DNA of 64,000 bases from Delphinus delphis (taxonomy: Eukaryota; Chordata; Mammalia; Artiodactyla; Delphinidae). The stretch covers positions 60,209,740 to 60,273,739 of the forward strand of contig NC_082691.1 in assembly GCF_949987515.2 (NCBI RefSeq), given 5' to 3'. The notes under the pieces were generated by a model. That model saw only the letters and a list, made by a program, of their open reading frames with translations, was not told the DNA's origin and made no database searches. A program made the position numbers and the translations under genes. This document shows, one piece after another, positions 46,476 through 59,719 of this stretch; position 1 is the first letter of the stretch; every line of letters starts with the position of its first letter.

Positions 46476-46624
46476 ACTTCTGGTGTGTCATTCTGTTACC
46501 CACATGACTGTGAGGCCCAGAGAGAGACACACGATAATGGGCTGACCCTGAATGCCACTCAGAAAATCATTAACGAGGCAATAGGAATGGACTTGACACA
46601 TAAATGTCGGTGTGTGAGCCCTCT

Positions 46625-47690
46625 TTGATTCATTCACTCAATGGTGTTTATTGAGGTTCTACCATGTACCAAACATTTATAGGTGCTGGAGATACGGTGC
46701 CCAAAAGAGGGGAGGTCTCTGGTCTCAGGTAGCTGACATCCCTGTTGGAGATAACCAAGGGAACACAAAGGACAAACAAGATCATTTCAGAGAGTGGGTA
46801 ACTGCTACGGAGAGAATAATTGGGGCAATGTTGTAGAAAGTGAGTGGGCGGTCAGGGAAGGTCTCGGTGAGAAGGTGACAGCTAAGCTGAGACCCTAATA
46901 CCAGGAACCAGCCATGCAAAGATCTGGAGGTGCAACTTCCAGACAGAGGGAACAGCAGCTGTCAAAGCCCTGAAGTGGATGAGTTCTTCTTTGGTGGGTT
47001 TGAGTTTTCGGTTTGACGGAAGTCTGATTTGGCTGGAAAGGTGTGAATCAAGAGTACAGAGAATGAAGTCAGAGAAGTAGACAGGGGATCGTCTAAGACC
47101 TTTAAAGACATCTTGAGATGGTTGGGTCTTATTTTAAGGACAGTGGGAAGCTGTCAGATGATTCAAAAGAGGGAAGTTACAAGGTCTGATTGGAGACTGA
47201 ATAGCAGCAGTGGCAGCAACCCAGGTCAGAGAAGATGAGGCTTCAAAGGAGGTGGATGGTCGTGGATACGTGTTGGAGAAAAACAGCCCTTGCAGATGGT
47301 TTGGACGTTGCAAATGAGAACAAGAGAGAAAGGAATCAAGGATGACTTGTAGGTTTTCAGCTTGAGTAATGAATAGCAGTGGTACCACGTACAGAGCTGT
47401 GAAGACTTGGCGAAGCCTGGACTGGGCATCGGAGAGCATGCAAAATTCTCACTTTGAGATGCCGTGAGACATTCCCATGACTATGGGAGGGAAGCAGGTG
47501 GAGTTTCAGGGCAAGGTTTGGCCTGGAGATATAAATTTGGGGCCAATCAATTTATAAATGTTATTTAAAGCCAAGGAACTGAATGAGATCACTTAGAGAG
47601 AGTGTGTAAATACACAAGAGGTCCCAAGACTGGGGTCTAGGATCCAACATCTATCTCGAGGTCAGAGAGAGGAGGAGTCGTTCTTCCAGA
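46625..47690 (-). mobile_element. L2 LINE relic including reverse-transcriptase region
   Basis: Begins with 'gattcattcactcaatggtg' and 'ggtgctggagatacggtgcc' (the antisense L2 3' end), then 'ggtcagggaaggtctcggtg', and continues to 'ggagatataaatttggggcc' at about 47524. That last block is the reverse complement of the L2 RT region around the YADD motif. Multiple stops and indels; long dead. Confidence 0.75.
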
Positions 47691-47824
47691 ATACTGAGAC
47701 CTTTTCCACTCCAAAGGGCGGTTTGCTTTTTAAAAGATGTTCTAAGACATATAGATTTTTCCACATATCTTAGTAATAAATGTTACATCAGAGTCTCCTG
47801 TGAGTTTTAAGTCACACGTGTCAC

Positions 47825-47945
47825 TGTGGGGAAGCAGCTGTGGTATAGTGGGAAGTGCATGCAGCCGAGGGTCAGAAAACCCTGGAAGCTTTCAGCCACT
47901 TTGCCACTTACCAGTGATGTGATGAGATAAGTCATAGGTTTGGGT
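47825..47945 (+). mobile_element. MIR SINE relic (5' part)
   Basis: 'gctgtggtatagtgggaagt' and 'cactttgccacttaccagtg' are the MIR head and core start. Confidence 0.65.
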
Positions 47946-47959
47946 TGTCGCCAGAATTA

Positions 47960-49627
47960 AAGAAAGTAACGGACGTGAACGTATTTTGTACGTTCTCAGC
48001 TGCCCTGTCTCTTACGGTAGTCTCTAGCCACATGTGGCTATTTAAATTTAAATCAAATCAACTTAAATACTCAGTCCTTCACGACTAAGAAGACACGATG
48101 AGTAACTGCAATGTGGGAGGATCCTGGATTGTATCCTAGGACAGAAAAACAGACACTAGTAGAAGAAACTGGTGATATCTGAATAAAGCCTGTAGGTGAG
48201 TTAGTAGTATTGTATCAAGGTTGATTTCTTCATGTTGACAAGTGTAATGGGTTATGTAAGTTGTTGATGTCAGGAGAAGCTGGGAGAAAGATATAGGGAA
48301 CTCTCTGTGCTCACACAATAAAAAGTTAAAGAAAACTCAGTTTCTCCGCCACACCAACCACATTTTGAGTGTCCATTAGTCACATCGTCATGGACAATTT
48401 CCATCACGGCAGAAAGTACTATTGGACAGTGTTCCCTACAGTCGTAAACGAATGTACAGTTTTATTAAGTAGGGCACTTGACCACAGCACTGTGCCTCAC
48501 AATGATTTCTGTGGGAGAAAGTCAATGGCTTCAATGAAAGGATTAAAGTCATGTCTAGGAACAAAACTCCAGTCTGCCCTCTCACACCCAAATTAACTGT
48601 GTTATTTTACACTAGCTTCTGTTTTCTCCTCCAAAATGTGACAGGGTTAAACCAAATGATGTCTGAAGTACCCTTTCCATCTAACATGCCATGGATTGTG
48701 AACAAAGAATACTATGAGGAAATAGTTCATTATCTCAGTAACCCATGGAAAAGATGCTTCTGTGGCAAAATTTAAGTCTGCAGGGGTGGGAGGGGAGCAG
48801 CAATTCCCCATCCCACCCCTGATCTGCCCCAGTGCCAGGTCATTCAGCCCTGTTGATGGTGCAGGAAGGATCTTGAAACACACCCCCCTTGACAGAGAGA
48901 GGCGGCACACACAGGGTTTTGATGAGTAGACAATAGAGGAGAATAAATAGGAAGTACTTTTCTTAATGTTAGAAGCATCTTACTTTATGCTAATTTTTTT
49001 GTTCATGACTCACAGTTTTAAAAAGTGAAATAACTCAGCTTAGACTACATAAGGATTTAGAAAACACTATTGACCAAGGAAGGTAGTGACTACTGATTTT
49101 TTTCTCCTCTTCATACCCCAGTGAGCAGTCAGTAATAGTAATCTGCTGTCCTAATGAAGCACTTTCCATCCAAAGACATTTAAGATGAAGCATGAATATT
49201 AACCCATTTATTTCCACCATGTTCGTTGACATTAAGATACGGTATCTTAATCATTGACAATAAGATGTGTTCTGAAATTCTGAGCACTATTTATTTCCTT
49301 CCTTCCCTTGTTCTTCATTAAGTATACATCGGTTGGGATTCTTGGCTAAAACTTCTGGCAAATTCAAGCCAAAGGGATTCTTACACCACAGATCTCCTGG
49401 GAGACTTGCCCTGAGATTTCATAATTCCCCCAAAGGAAACTGGAGTGCCAATAGGAAAGGGCAGCCAGAATGAGAGAATGCCCACCACAGAGTTCAACCC
49501 ATTTATATTTTGTGTTTTTTATGCATATTCATTCGTTTTATAAATTAATCATAACCTGAATGCATAAATGTGGAACTTTTATTACTTAAGTTACTGTTAT
49601 ACTCCCCCCCGCCACCAACCCTCTCTC

Positions 49628-49680
<53 letters not shown>

Positions 49681-51240
49681 TCATCAGAGAAAGTATATGT
49701 AGTCATTGATACTCATCATTGTCTTGAGTTAAACAGCAAAGAAAGATCCTATTAAGGGCCCTTAATCTCTAAACACTATATTTTCAATAAGACAGATATA
49801 TGAACAAAGGAATAGATATCAGTATAACGTATCATTTGCCAAGGCTTAATAAATATTGGTTTGATGAGTTAGTAAGTCCTATAATAGAAACTGTTGTTTA
49901 AATAACCAACTATTAGGTTGAACAAATAAGTATTAAGAGATGCACTTTCTATCAATAACTTGATAATTAATGATCACTAACCATGGAATATATACTACAG
50001 CTAGGAGAAAGATGACAAGAGGATTCTGCTATCTTTTCAAATGCACCCTTGTACCTTACGTGCAGCTAGAATCCAAGTTCTCACTTGTAATGTAATAGCT
50101 GGTGCTTATAAACTGGGTCCTGTAATAACCTTTAAGAGTTTAAAAGAATTCTTTCTGTCCTATCCAAGCCTAGAAAAAGGCAATATTATATCTCTTTGTT
50201 ACAATATTTGAGTTTATTTTCACAGCACGTTAGGGCAATAATAAAGAACAGTGGCTTCATACTTTCTCCATTTACACCCTTGTTACAATCCTTTCCAGCA
50301 GCCCTTAGAAATGATTAGTTGTATTCGTTAAAAGCCCAACTACCATGGAACTGCATGGTTTTTTATGTCTTGAGATTAACAGCATCTTCTTAAGAGAAAT
50401 GCAAACAACTGTTGAATTCCAGAGGAAAGGCAGAAAGCAGCCAGTGAGATTCCAGATGGTCACTGAGCATTAAGGTATATTTCTAAGGGAGGGGTGGCAC
50501 TGTTTGTTTCCACACCCTCTTCTATAGACGGATCATCCAGAACAGACATAGGGAGCCATTGGTGGCCTTGAATTCCGTCTCCTGGGAGAGAGAGGACTGT
50601 CAATGACATTGCTAGACAAGTTCAATGTTCCAATCATGTAGAGGCTGTATCAGGGATGTGACTTAAGCATGCTAAGCAGAGACAACCCCCTCCCTCGCAC
50701 TGCAATATCTTCTGCACCCTTTTAAGAAGCATGCCTTTGGGTTTGGAAATTACTCAGATATTTCTGACAGTGATGTTTTCTGGAGGACTAACACTAAGAG
50801 TCTATCAGGTAACACCTTGGCAAGGATTGCTGGTGGCTAACCCATGCTGGCTCTGCTCCAGGAACCTAATGAAGTCTGAGGGAGCACCCCCGAGAGGGGG
50901 TCTGTGCCATGGAGAACCAGATTCCAGGTCAGGTCAACCTGGTAGCCGTCGGCTGAGTGTCACAGTCAAGAGATGGCAAGGGCATTGCAGGCAGTCAGGC
51001 ATAAAGGGCAAGATGAGAACAGCCCAGAGAGAAAGGTGGATGGCCAATAAGTCAGAGTTAAGACAAAAGCAGAGTTAAGGCAGAAGAGGCTCCCCAAAGC
51101 TCCTGGTTGCTAGATCCCTTTATATAGGAAACTGAGATCCCTCATGGCTTAAAGGAGCAGAGCCTCCCCCGACCAGGCCCAGGAGAACTTACCCAGAGAA
51201 GGCAGGAGAGCACCAATGGGTGAGCAGTAAGAGGAAAACC
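47960..51240. other. Unique intergenic stretch with a (CT)n tract
   Basis: Apart from (CT)n at 49621-49676 no feature is recognised. Short frames of 60-115 codons (e.g. 50731-51078) have no known domain. Confidence 0.45.
49621..49676 (+). repeat. (CT)n microsatellite
   Basis: Pure CT apart from one CC. Polypyrimidine on +, polypurine on -. Confidence 0.95.
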
Positions 51241-51259
51241 CCACATCTGGGGAAGGTAT

Positions 51260-51640
51260 TTTCATTCCTCTCTAACTATTCCTCTGCCAAGCACGCTGCT
51301 GCCTCTGGGCCTTTGAACTTGCTCTTCCTTCAGCCTGGAAGCCTGTTGCTCCAGGATTCACCAGCCTCCTCCCTGGCCTCGTTCAGATCACTGCCCCATC
51401 AAAGAGGCCTTTCCTCACCACCCTATCTAAAAGAGCACCTTCTGTACTGTCTCCCTCTCATCCTCCTTTATTTTTCTACATATTCTAGCACCAGCTTCTA
51501 CATTAAATATTTTCAAAAATAGAATTCAAACTCCCCGAGAGCAGGAACTTAGAGTGTTTGGTCCATTGCTGTGCCCCTAACACTGAGCACTGTTCTTGGT
51601 AGTTGCTTAAGACATATTTTTTTGAACGAACGAACTGAGA
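51260..51640 (+). mobile_element. L2 LINE 3' relic
   Basis: 'ctctgggcctttgaacttgc', 'aaagaggcctttcctcacca', 'ccctatctaaaagagcacct', 'gagagcaggaacttagagtg' and the final 'tttttgaacgaacgaactga' match L2 from about 400 bases before its 3' end. Confidence 0.85.
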
Positions 51641-51869
51641 AATTATTCTTGCATCTTTACATGGGTTTGGTTTACATCGTATAATTCATTCTCTTGTATT
51701 GGGGATGTAATTATATGATCCTTCTTTGCTTTTGTAAAATACTTAGGTTATACCTTGTAGTCCCTGTCTCTCTTTCTCTCTGCTTTTCCCGTGCTCCCTT
51801 CTATTTCTTCTCTCTCCTACCCACCCACTTCTAAACCTGGCCACCCGTAAAATATTTCTGCATCCTGCA

Positions 51870-52310
51870 TTCATGAATCCATTCAACCAGCATTACTGGA
51901 TGCTCACCATGTGCTAGGCACAGTGCTAGGTGCTGGGGATTTCATGGCAAAGGAGGAAGAAACAAACTCTGCCACCAGGAAAGTTATGGTCTACTGGAGA
52001 AGCCAGGAATTAATTTTTAAAAGCTCACAAATGAATGGAAAATCACCCCTTGATGGGGGTGTCCAGGATTGGTGCGTGTGCTAAGTGCCGTTTGTGGGGG
52101 ATGAGCTGGTCAAGGAGCTCAGGGAAGATTCCAGTGGGGACACGGTGAGGCTCTACCATGGGGCTGAGGAGCTTGGGGAAGAAAGGCGAGAGGCCAGTGT
52201 GGCTACAGAAGTTGGTAGGAGCAGGTCATGCAGGGCTGGGAAAGTGACCCAGAGGACTTTGGCCATTATCCTGAGGTCTGAAGAACCACAGGAATCAATC
52301 CACTGACAGG
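51870..52310 (-). mobile_element. L2 LINE relic
   Basis: 'gaatccattcaaccagcatt', 'ccatgtgctaggcacagtgc' and 'gaggccagtgtggctacaga' are antisense L2 blocks in order. Together with the preceding sense copy they form a head-to-head L2 pair. Confidence 0.75.
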
Positions 52311-52319
52311 TGTGAGTAA

Positions 52320-54000
52320 ACACGTGGGGCCAGTGAACACCGTGTGGGAGAGAAACACGATCACACTGGGCGGAAATTCAGTTGGGTCCACTCTAGACAC
52401 TGGGGTTCATTCTTATAAAAAATACAAAGATAAATGATCCCTGTCCTTAAAAGCCTTTAAAGCCAGAAAGCCCCATTGGCTAAATAAAGGAAAACTTGCA
52501 TGGTACAAACAAATGATTCCTGGCCAAAGGCTCCGAAAAATAGTTGATCACAAAGTAGCCTTGTTGAACCATCTTTCCGATGATCCCTAGATAGTCCCAA
52601 ACCAATCCATTGAACCCTACTATTCTCAAATAATAAGGGAACATTTTCTTCAAAGATTAAAATGTAAGTTTTCTACGATTCTGAGATGGCAGATGGGGAA
52701 GAAATTGGCCTTTTGTAGGATCCGCTGTGCCTGATGAGATTTTGTAATGAAAGGCTCTGGGTTTGTTTGATCTGGACAAACCCCCTGGCCAAGTTCATTG
52801 CTAGCATTAACTATAATAGAGGAAACTATCAATTTTACTATAGAAGCGCAAGGGCACTTAGCGCCTTCTATGTGAGGGATATTATCCCTCTCTGAAGTAG
52901 CTTGGGAAAATAAAAAATGTTATTTTGTGTCAGACTTATTTAATGTATATTTATTTATTTGACTTTAAAGCTATTTAAGGGATAAAGGGGCTCATCTTTA
53001 AGTTTCCTCCAGCATTGGTGGAACGTTACCAAATAAATCTGAAAGACATAATAGGTGTGGAATAAAAGGAGGCAGAATTAAGGTGTGAAGAGAGGGACAT
53101 ATCGTGCGTGGTACACTTACGACATTTAAAAACTGGTTTCTTAATATGCTCTCAGATGTGCTTATGGTTTATGTGCTTATGATATTATGTCTCCAGAAAA
53201 AAAAAAAGAAATGCACTGAGTGTGGAGTTGTGGAAGCATGGGTAGGGAGACAATATACAATCTTCTTTCAATGGGGAGTCTCTCTCCATCACCGGAAGTC
53301 TCTTGTGCAAACTAAAGATATAAAGAGCATGGAAACCGTAGTCCAAGCATCCCCACAGTGATGTGTGTTTTGTGTGATGTTTGATTTCATTTTAGTTACT
53401 ATTTAACATTTTCTTAATCTAGGCTGCCTTTTATCTGACATCCTGGAACATTTCCCTGTACTTTCTCTATTATTTCCTTCCCTACTAATGATGTTTCTGG
53501 AACTGAAGTATCCTCTTGATACGGGTTCTCTTCATTAACAAAGGGAGCACTGGGTTTGATTTATCTGTAAAACCCCTGGGATGAATTTTATGCTTAGATG
53601 TCAAAGAAATTCTCCATCTCCTTCTTGACCATTAATTTTATCATTATGGAAATAGCTTCCATAATTGATAAAACATTGTCAACTGAGTTTGACAGACTAT
53701 TAAAACACTTCTGAAGATTTGTAATCTCAAGCTCCTGTCTCTTGGGGCTTGCTTAAAACATTCACACCCATATTTATATTCTCTCTTAAATGTCAGTGGA
53801 AAAAAATGTTTGTGATAAGGTCATTGTAATGCACACAGACAGTGATCAAGAATCATTTCCCTCCAGTCCTGGCCAAGTCATGTTATTATTAATAAAACAG
53901 GGTAAGTCATTCATCTTTTCCCACTAGCTGAGAAAGTTGAAGCTTTGCCATAAAGAGGAAGAGGACCACCCTATTAAAGGCATAGCCTGTTGTGAAGTCT
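52320..54000. other. Unique intergenic stretch
   Basis: AT-rich, no repeat or gene recognised. A frame at 53104-53361 (85 codons) spans an A-run and has no domain. Confidence 0.5.
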
Positions 54001-54004
54001 GGAG

Positions 54005-54400
54005 TATCTATTTTTTTAATTGAACTTTTTTATGTTGAGATAACTGTAGATTCACATGCAGTTCTAAGAAATAATAGAGCTCCCATACGCCCTATACCCA
54101 GCTGCCCCTAAAAATAACATCTTGCAGAAACTACAGAACAATATCTCAACAAAACTATTGACATTGATATGATTCAGATTTTCCCTGTTTCACTTGTACT
54201 CATTTGTGTGTGCATGTAAGTTCCATGCAATTTTATCACATGTGCATATATTTGTGTATCTACCGCCACAGTCAAGTTACTGAGTAGTTTCTATACTACC
54301 AGGATGCCTTGTGTTACTCTTTAATATTCATACCCGCCTTCCTTCCTCTCCCTTCCCTATATGGTATCTATTTTTCTTTGAGCTTTTTTGAGCTTTTGTG
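54005..54400 (-). mobile_element. Old L1 (L1ME-like) relic
   Basis: 'gagataactgtagattcaca', 'ttcacttgtactcatttgtg', 'atgcaattttatcacatgtg' and 'accgccacagtcaagttact' are well-known antisense L1M blocks. Confidence 0.75.
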
Positions 54401-54409
54401 TGTAATAAA

Positions 54410-55610
54410 GAGAATTCAAATTATGAAAATTAGTTGCCTTCAATGAAAGCATTTGAGCTTTTAAAGAAAGGTGTCCCCTTGTGACGGATGCGGCCAGAGC
54501 TTGATTTCTACACCTGGTTTCAGCCCCCACTCACCTACCCGGATGGGCAGCTTTGGAAAGGGTCTAGCCTGCACAAGTGCGTGTGTGCTTTGCATTCAAG
54601 GCGACAACAGTGATAAGAGATGAGGCATTATGTGTTAGTAAGCTTCATTTTTTTGCAAAATGCCATTGACAATATTCCACTGAAATGAGGAATTTTCAGA
54701 TAAATCAAGAAATTGTTGCCAATCTCAGGGGCTTCTTGGAAAGTTATATGTGGTGGCGTCCAAGGTACATAATTACCTACTAGTTAGGATGAGGACAGTA
54801 TAACTCTCTGGAATTTATACTTAGATGAACATGGATCATGAGAATTTTCCAAAATTCATTTTTAAACCAATGTGGAAAGTCAGCTCCAGTTTCTCTCTTT
54901 TGTTGCAAACTGAGTTTTTTTTTTTTAAATATGAACTCCCAGGCCAACACTTCGCACCTGCTAATGTAGGCATCTTAGCCCATCTGATATAAAATGCCAG
55001 CAAGTAAGTCCTCAAAGCCAGCTCAATGGCTCAATAAAATATGGTCTCCTTGTCACCCTTGGTGCTTAAATCATTTGCTGTCAAACTGGGTGGTTTTCAG
55101 AGTTGACATTTACTGCTGTTTGCTGCAAAAGAGATTGTAGCCGCAAGGAGAGGGCCAGAACTGTCATTAAGCACTGCCAACTATGAGAACAAAGGCCTTG
55201 GTTAATTTTTTGTGATTCTGTTGCTGTCCTATGGTTCTTAAGACAGATGGTTTTTAAATGATGGATTTTCAACAAGAGACACTCAGGAAGTGTTTACCCA
55301 GTGGTCCCAATGGCCTCATGCATATACAGACACTCAAACCCATACAAAGAAACATTATAAGATCTTTTATCTTCCTTCTCCCAACCCCCCTCCTCTCGCT
55401 GTCTTTCACTCAGTTCTTTTTCCAAAGTCTCCAAGTAAGTTAGATCCAACATGGATAGGCCATACACATATAAGGAATTCATATCAGCAGTAGGAATGAA
55501 TTTAAGAAGCTTTCAAAGGTTCAACAAAGACGTTATCAAGTGCCTTATATGTTTATGGCACTATGATAGTTGCTTTGGTGGACACCAAAATGAGTTTCAT
55601 CCTTCAAAAT
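54410..55610. other. Unique intergenic stretch
   Basis: No gene or repeat recognised. Confidence 0.45.
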
Positions 55611-55614
55611 GGAA

Positions 55615-55840
55615 GAAGCTAATACTTATCAAGGACTCATATGAGCCAAACCCTTTGTATTTGTCATTTCATGCTACTCTCATGAAGACTCTGTGATACT
55701 TCGGCGCTATGATTTTCCACATCGGGAAGCAGGAACCCAGACAGGTTAAAGGACTGGCCTAAGGTCACAGCTAATAAGAGGCAGAGCTGAGATTCAAGCC
55801 AGGTGTATTGGAAATCCATGCTCTTTCCATACTGTGTCCT
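55615..55840 (-). mobile_element. MIR SINE relic
   Basis: 'tcatatgagccaaacccttt', 'acccagacaggttaaaggac' and 'gcagagctgagattcaagcc' are antisense MIR in order, nearly complete. Confidence 0.8.
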
Positions 55841-55957
55841 TTAACATGCAAAGAAGGGGATAATACAGGTTTGGAAATGCAAGTATACACACAACTGTAA
55901 AACAAAGCAGATTACAGTAAATTGTGTAAGAAATGTCAAATCAAAGAGTTACAAAGA

Positions 55958-56298
55958 GAGACTTCCCTGGTGGTGCAGTGGTTAAGAATCCACCGGCCAA
56001 TGCAGGGGACATGGGCTCGATCCCTGGTTCAGGAGGATCCCACATGCCATGGAGCAACTAAGTCCGTGCGCCACAACTACTGAGCCTGCGCTCTAGAGCC
56101 TGCGAGTCACAACTACTGAAGCCCACGTGTCTAGAGCCTGTGCTCCACAAGAAGAGAAGCCACCGCAATGAGAAGCCCATGCACCGTAAGGAAGAATAGC
56201 CCCTGCTCGCCGCAACTAGAGAAAGCCCGTGTGCAGCAGCGAAGACCCAATGCAGCCAAAACTAAATAAATAAAATAAATAAATTTCTAAAAAAAAAA
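55958..56298 (+). mobile_element. CHR SINE, long form
   Basis: 'gagacttccctggtggtgca' head to an A-rich tail of AAATAA units plus an A-run. Perfect 15-bp TSD AAAGAGTTACAAAGA at 55943-55957 and 56299-56313. Confidence 0.95.
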
Positions 56299-56314
56299 AA
56301 AGAGTTACAAAGAA

Positions 56315-56855
56315 ACTCAACATAAGGTTGATGTGGTGGACATTTCCATGATTACCTTTCAATGACAGACTCATTGTCTCAGCTGCTGGGAGTGCTGATG
56401 ACATACAACCATTCAGCTGTCAGCCCCTTCAGGGACTGTCCCATCTACAGAGCGCTACCTTGTCTAAAGTCATACCTTCTCCCAAGAAGCCACATCTATT
56501 GATTGTTTGATGTGGAAGCAAAAGCTTGGACATCTTGGCTCGACTCAGTATACCTCTTAAGGATCGTTCTAGCTCCAGAGCTCCCCATGTGTTGGCTGCA
56601 TCTGTTGTTGATCCATCACTAGAGCTCCTGCTCTCATCCCCTCCCTTCCACAGGGGTTGACTTCAAGGACACTCCTTAATAAACATCCTATATGCTAAGC
56701 TCTAACTCAGAGATTACTTCCCAAAGAAACCAACACATGACAGTTGGATAGATTTGAAAATTCTTCACAGGAAACAGCACATGAAGTAGATCTTGGGTGA
56801 CAAGTATGATTCCAACAGGACAACCATGTAGTTATTGTTGGAAAGGCAATTGTGA
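56315..56855. other. Unique intergenic stretch
   Basis: No feature recognised. Confidence 0.45.
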
Positions 56856-56859
56856 CTCT

Positions 56860-57252
56860 GCTATAGAAGGTCTTGAAAACTAGATAAGGAGTTTGTACCT
56901 AGCTGAGAAACAGAGCGCCTTTGAAGCCTTTGAGCAGAGATGTGACGTGAAGCAGGCTATAACTTAGAAAATGGTGTGGTCATTTATGAGGACAAATGTT
57001 GAAGATGGAGACAGAAGATTGGGAGTTCACAGAGGAGCTGGTGGCCCAGATAACTCCCATCGGCAGAATATTAGATAATTTGGCAGAAGACTTAGGTCTG
57101 AATCCTGGCTCTGCCGCTTACTATCTGTGGGACTTTTGGAAGTCCCTTTATCCCTCCAAACTCAATTTCTTCTTCTGCCAACTAAGACAATACTTACAGT
57201 GTGGAATGGCTGTGAGCTTGCAAAACATCACACACACACACACACACAAATG

Positions 57253-57290
<38 letters not shown>

Positions 57291-57850
57291 AACCAATCTA
57301 TAAATCCCTAAACAAATGCAGGTTTTAGCTGTGAAGATAAAGAAAGCTAGCCTAGAGCAGGAGCTAGCAAATAACCCACCATATTCAGTCAGCCTGTCTG
57401 GAACACAGCCATGCCCATGCATTTAGGTATTGTCTGTGGCTGTTTTCAGGCTACAATGGCAGAGATGAAGAGTTGCTATATGACCCTGCAGAACCTAAAA
57501 TATCTACTATCTGGCCCTTTACATTAAAAGTTTGCTACCCCTGACCCTGAGCATAGAAAGAAAAAGGAGGTGACTGATGTAAAAGACAGGACAGAGGCCA
57601 AATCTATAAGACCAGTAAATGCTTGGGCTTAGGGAAACAGAGAGAGCAAGAGAAAGGACCAATAACCTTAAGGTTTCTAGCCCAGGTCCCAGCAAGATGG
57701 CATTGTCATTAACTACACTGAAGAAATCGGAAGAACAGTTTCACTTAATTGTTGGTTTCATTCTGGACATTCTGAGTTTCAAGTGCTGGTAAGAATGTTC
57801 AGCAGAATGATGAAGACATGAACCTGGTCCTCTGGCAAGGGTTCAGAGGT
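56860..57850 (-). mobile_element. L2 relic fragments interrupted by MIR and (CA)n
   Basis: Antisense L2-like text at about 56865-57010 ('gcctttgagcagagatgtga') and again from about 57600 ('aaccttaaggtttctagccc'). A sense MIR ('ctgaatcctggctctgccgc') lies at about 57075-57215 and (CA)n at 57228-57290. The L2 assignment is moderate. Confidence 0.5.
57228..57290 (+). repeat. (CA)n microsatellite
   Basis: CA repeat with AAATGCACG and CG interruptions, just after the MIR. Confidence 0.93.
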
Positions 57851-58349
57851 GAGGTTTTGGCTTTTGGAACAGTGTGCATTGACATGAAAAAGAAATGAAG
57901 GAAAACTGGTGATTCTGTAGGCAGTATAATTTTGACTTTAGTCTTCCACTTTTAAATGGATTGAGTTCTGTCTCATATTTGAAAAGTTATCCAAAAGACT
58001 TAGTGCTTAAATTGGATAGTTAAAGCAAGGCTTTCCGATCATTATTATATTAAGCAGAAAATGAGAAAAAGACAGTAAAGTTCTATTGTTGCTAGAAAAG
58101 AAATATTTTAGAACCAGGCAAAGGCTCCTCTGCATGGAGGGCATCTGACCACGTTACTGGCCACTAAGCAACACTTGAAAACCAGTTCTCATGTCCCAAC
58201 TGATGTGGGTCCCGGGAGATATTTAATGGTTTTCTGCAAATAAAAGGATTTCATGGTTAAACAACTTTGGATAAAACCAGATGAAACAAAGTTAAGGCTT
58301 TCTTTAATTAAAGAACTTCTCAGAGCTTTCATTGTGTTAAGAGGCACTG

Positions 58350-58490
58350 GAATCCCCAAGAGGTAGACAAAGTAAGTAGATAAGAAAACTGGGGTTTAAG
58401 GCAGTAACTTGCCCAGGATTACAGAGCTATTAAGAAGCAGAACTAGGAATCAAACTCAGAAACTGCTTCAGTGCTCACAGCAATTACTCT
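58350..58490 (-). mobile_element. MIR SINE fragment
   Basis: 'gataagaaaactggggttta' and 'cagtaacttgcccaggatta' are the antisense MIR core. Confidence 0.65.
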
Positions 58491-58604
58491 TTCCTAATAA
58501 TGATGATAAAGGGATGATGATGGTGGTGGTGGTGAGAAGTGTGATTACTGCCAAGTGGTTCCTGTGGTACTTGCTATCCCTTGGAAAGCTGTGGTAATCC
58601 TTAG

Positions 58605-59005
58605 ACCAGTGTATCAGTCACCTGGTGACAAAGGAATGTCATATCAACCACTTGAAACTCAGTGACATACAATAGTAAGCATTTATTCTATTGCATGCAT
58701 CTGCAGGTTGGCTGGGCAGTTTTGCTGATCTCATTAGGGTTTGGCTCCAGCCTGTGGGTTCAGATCAGGTCTGCCATATGGAGCTCTCATCTGTCTCAGA
58801 TGAGCAGGCGGCCACTGGCAGAGTCCCCTCACGGTGGAGGCAGAGAGCCTCCTTTTGCATCACAAAGTCACATGCCTGCACCCTAGTCAAGGGGCAGGGA
58901 TTTCCCCTCCATCTCTAGGGAGAACTGCAAAGTCAAATGGCAAAAGGGGTAGATACCAGGAAGAATGAGGAAGAATGACGAAATGGAACCAATTATTCAA
59001 TCTCC
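58605..59005 (+). mobile_element. MaLR/MLT1-like LTR relic
   Basis: 'agtgtatcagtcacctggtg', 'tgcaggttggctgggcagtt' and 'tctctagggagaactgcaaa' follow the order of a common MLT1-like LTR. About 400 bp, no internal region. Naming tentative. Confidence 0.5.
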
Positions 59006-59009
59006 CATG

Positions 59010-59715
59010 ACCCATGTATAAAATTCAGCTTGGGACCATACAATAAAAAATTTAATCTGTCTATTTAAATAATTCACAGAACCCTGGCACCATGAATTCA
59101 AGTTCAGTCAATGCAGTATGTAACAATAAATTGTTTTTTACTCTTATCTCTGCTTATTTAGAATCTGCCCAAGCAAGGGCTAAATAAAGTATACACTCTT
59201 GAAACAGCTCTAAGGGTTTACTAAATATATTAACAAATGGTCTACAAGTCCCTTTGTGTTCCTTTGCCCAGGGTATTAGAACTGTTCACATGGCCTGTCT
59301 GCTGATGCTTCTCTGGGCCCTGCCATGCTTGGGGCCTGCTGTCCAACTGCCTCTCCCCAGCCGGTGAGACTAGAGGCTCAAACTGAGGCTGAGGTTTTAG
59401 GGGAACTGAGTAGGGCCAGCTTGAGTGTTTTTGAGTGTCCCTGAGCCTGCGAGGATTGCCTGGGCCAGGAGTCCAAGGGGGTTGTCAGAGAGAAGGGTGA
59501 AGAGCAGAAAACTTGCCAAAAGGAAGGAGATCTGAAGGTGGAGCAGCTGAGAAAAAGTGTGGAAGGAGGGTGAGGTTTTTGTGAGAGTCTTGTGGCCTCG
59601 TTCTCAAAAAGGAGCGAAGCTGGAGACTGTATCTCTGAAAGCTGTAAGATTCTTCGATGACAGTGATGATGAAATATCTGATACATGAAAGAGAAGATAT
59701 GTAATATATATTAAC
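59010..59715. other. Intergenic stretch, no feature recognised
   Basis: A 102-codon minus frame at 59378-59686 has no known domain. Confidence 0.45.
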
Positions 59716-59719
59716 TTAG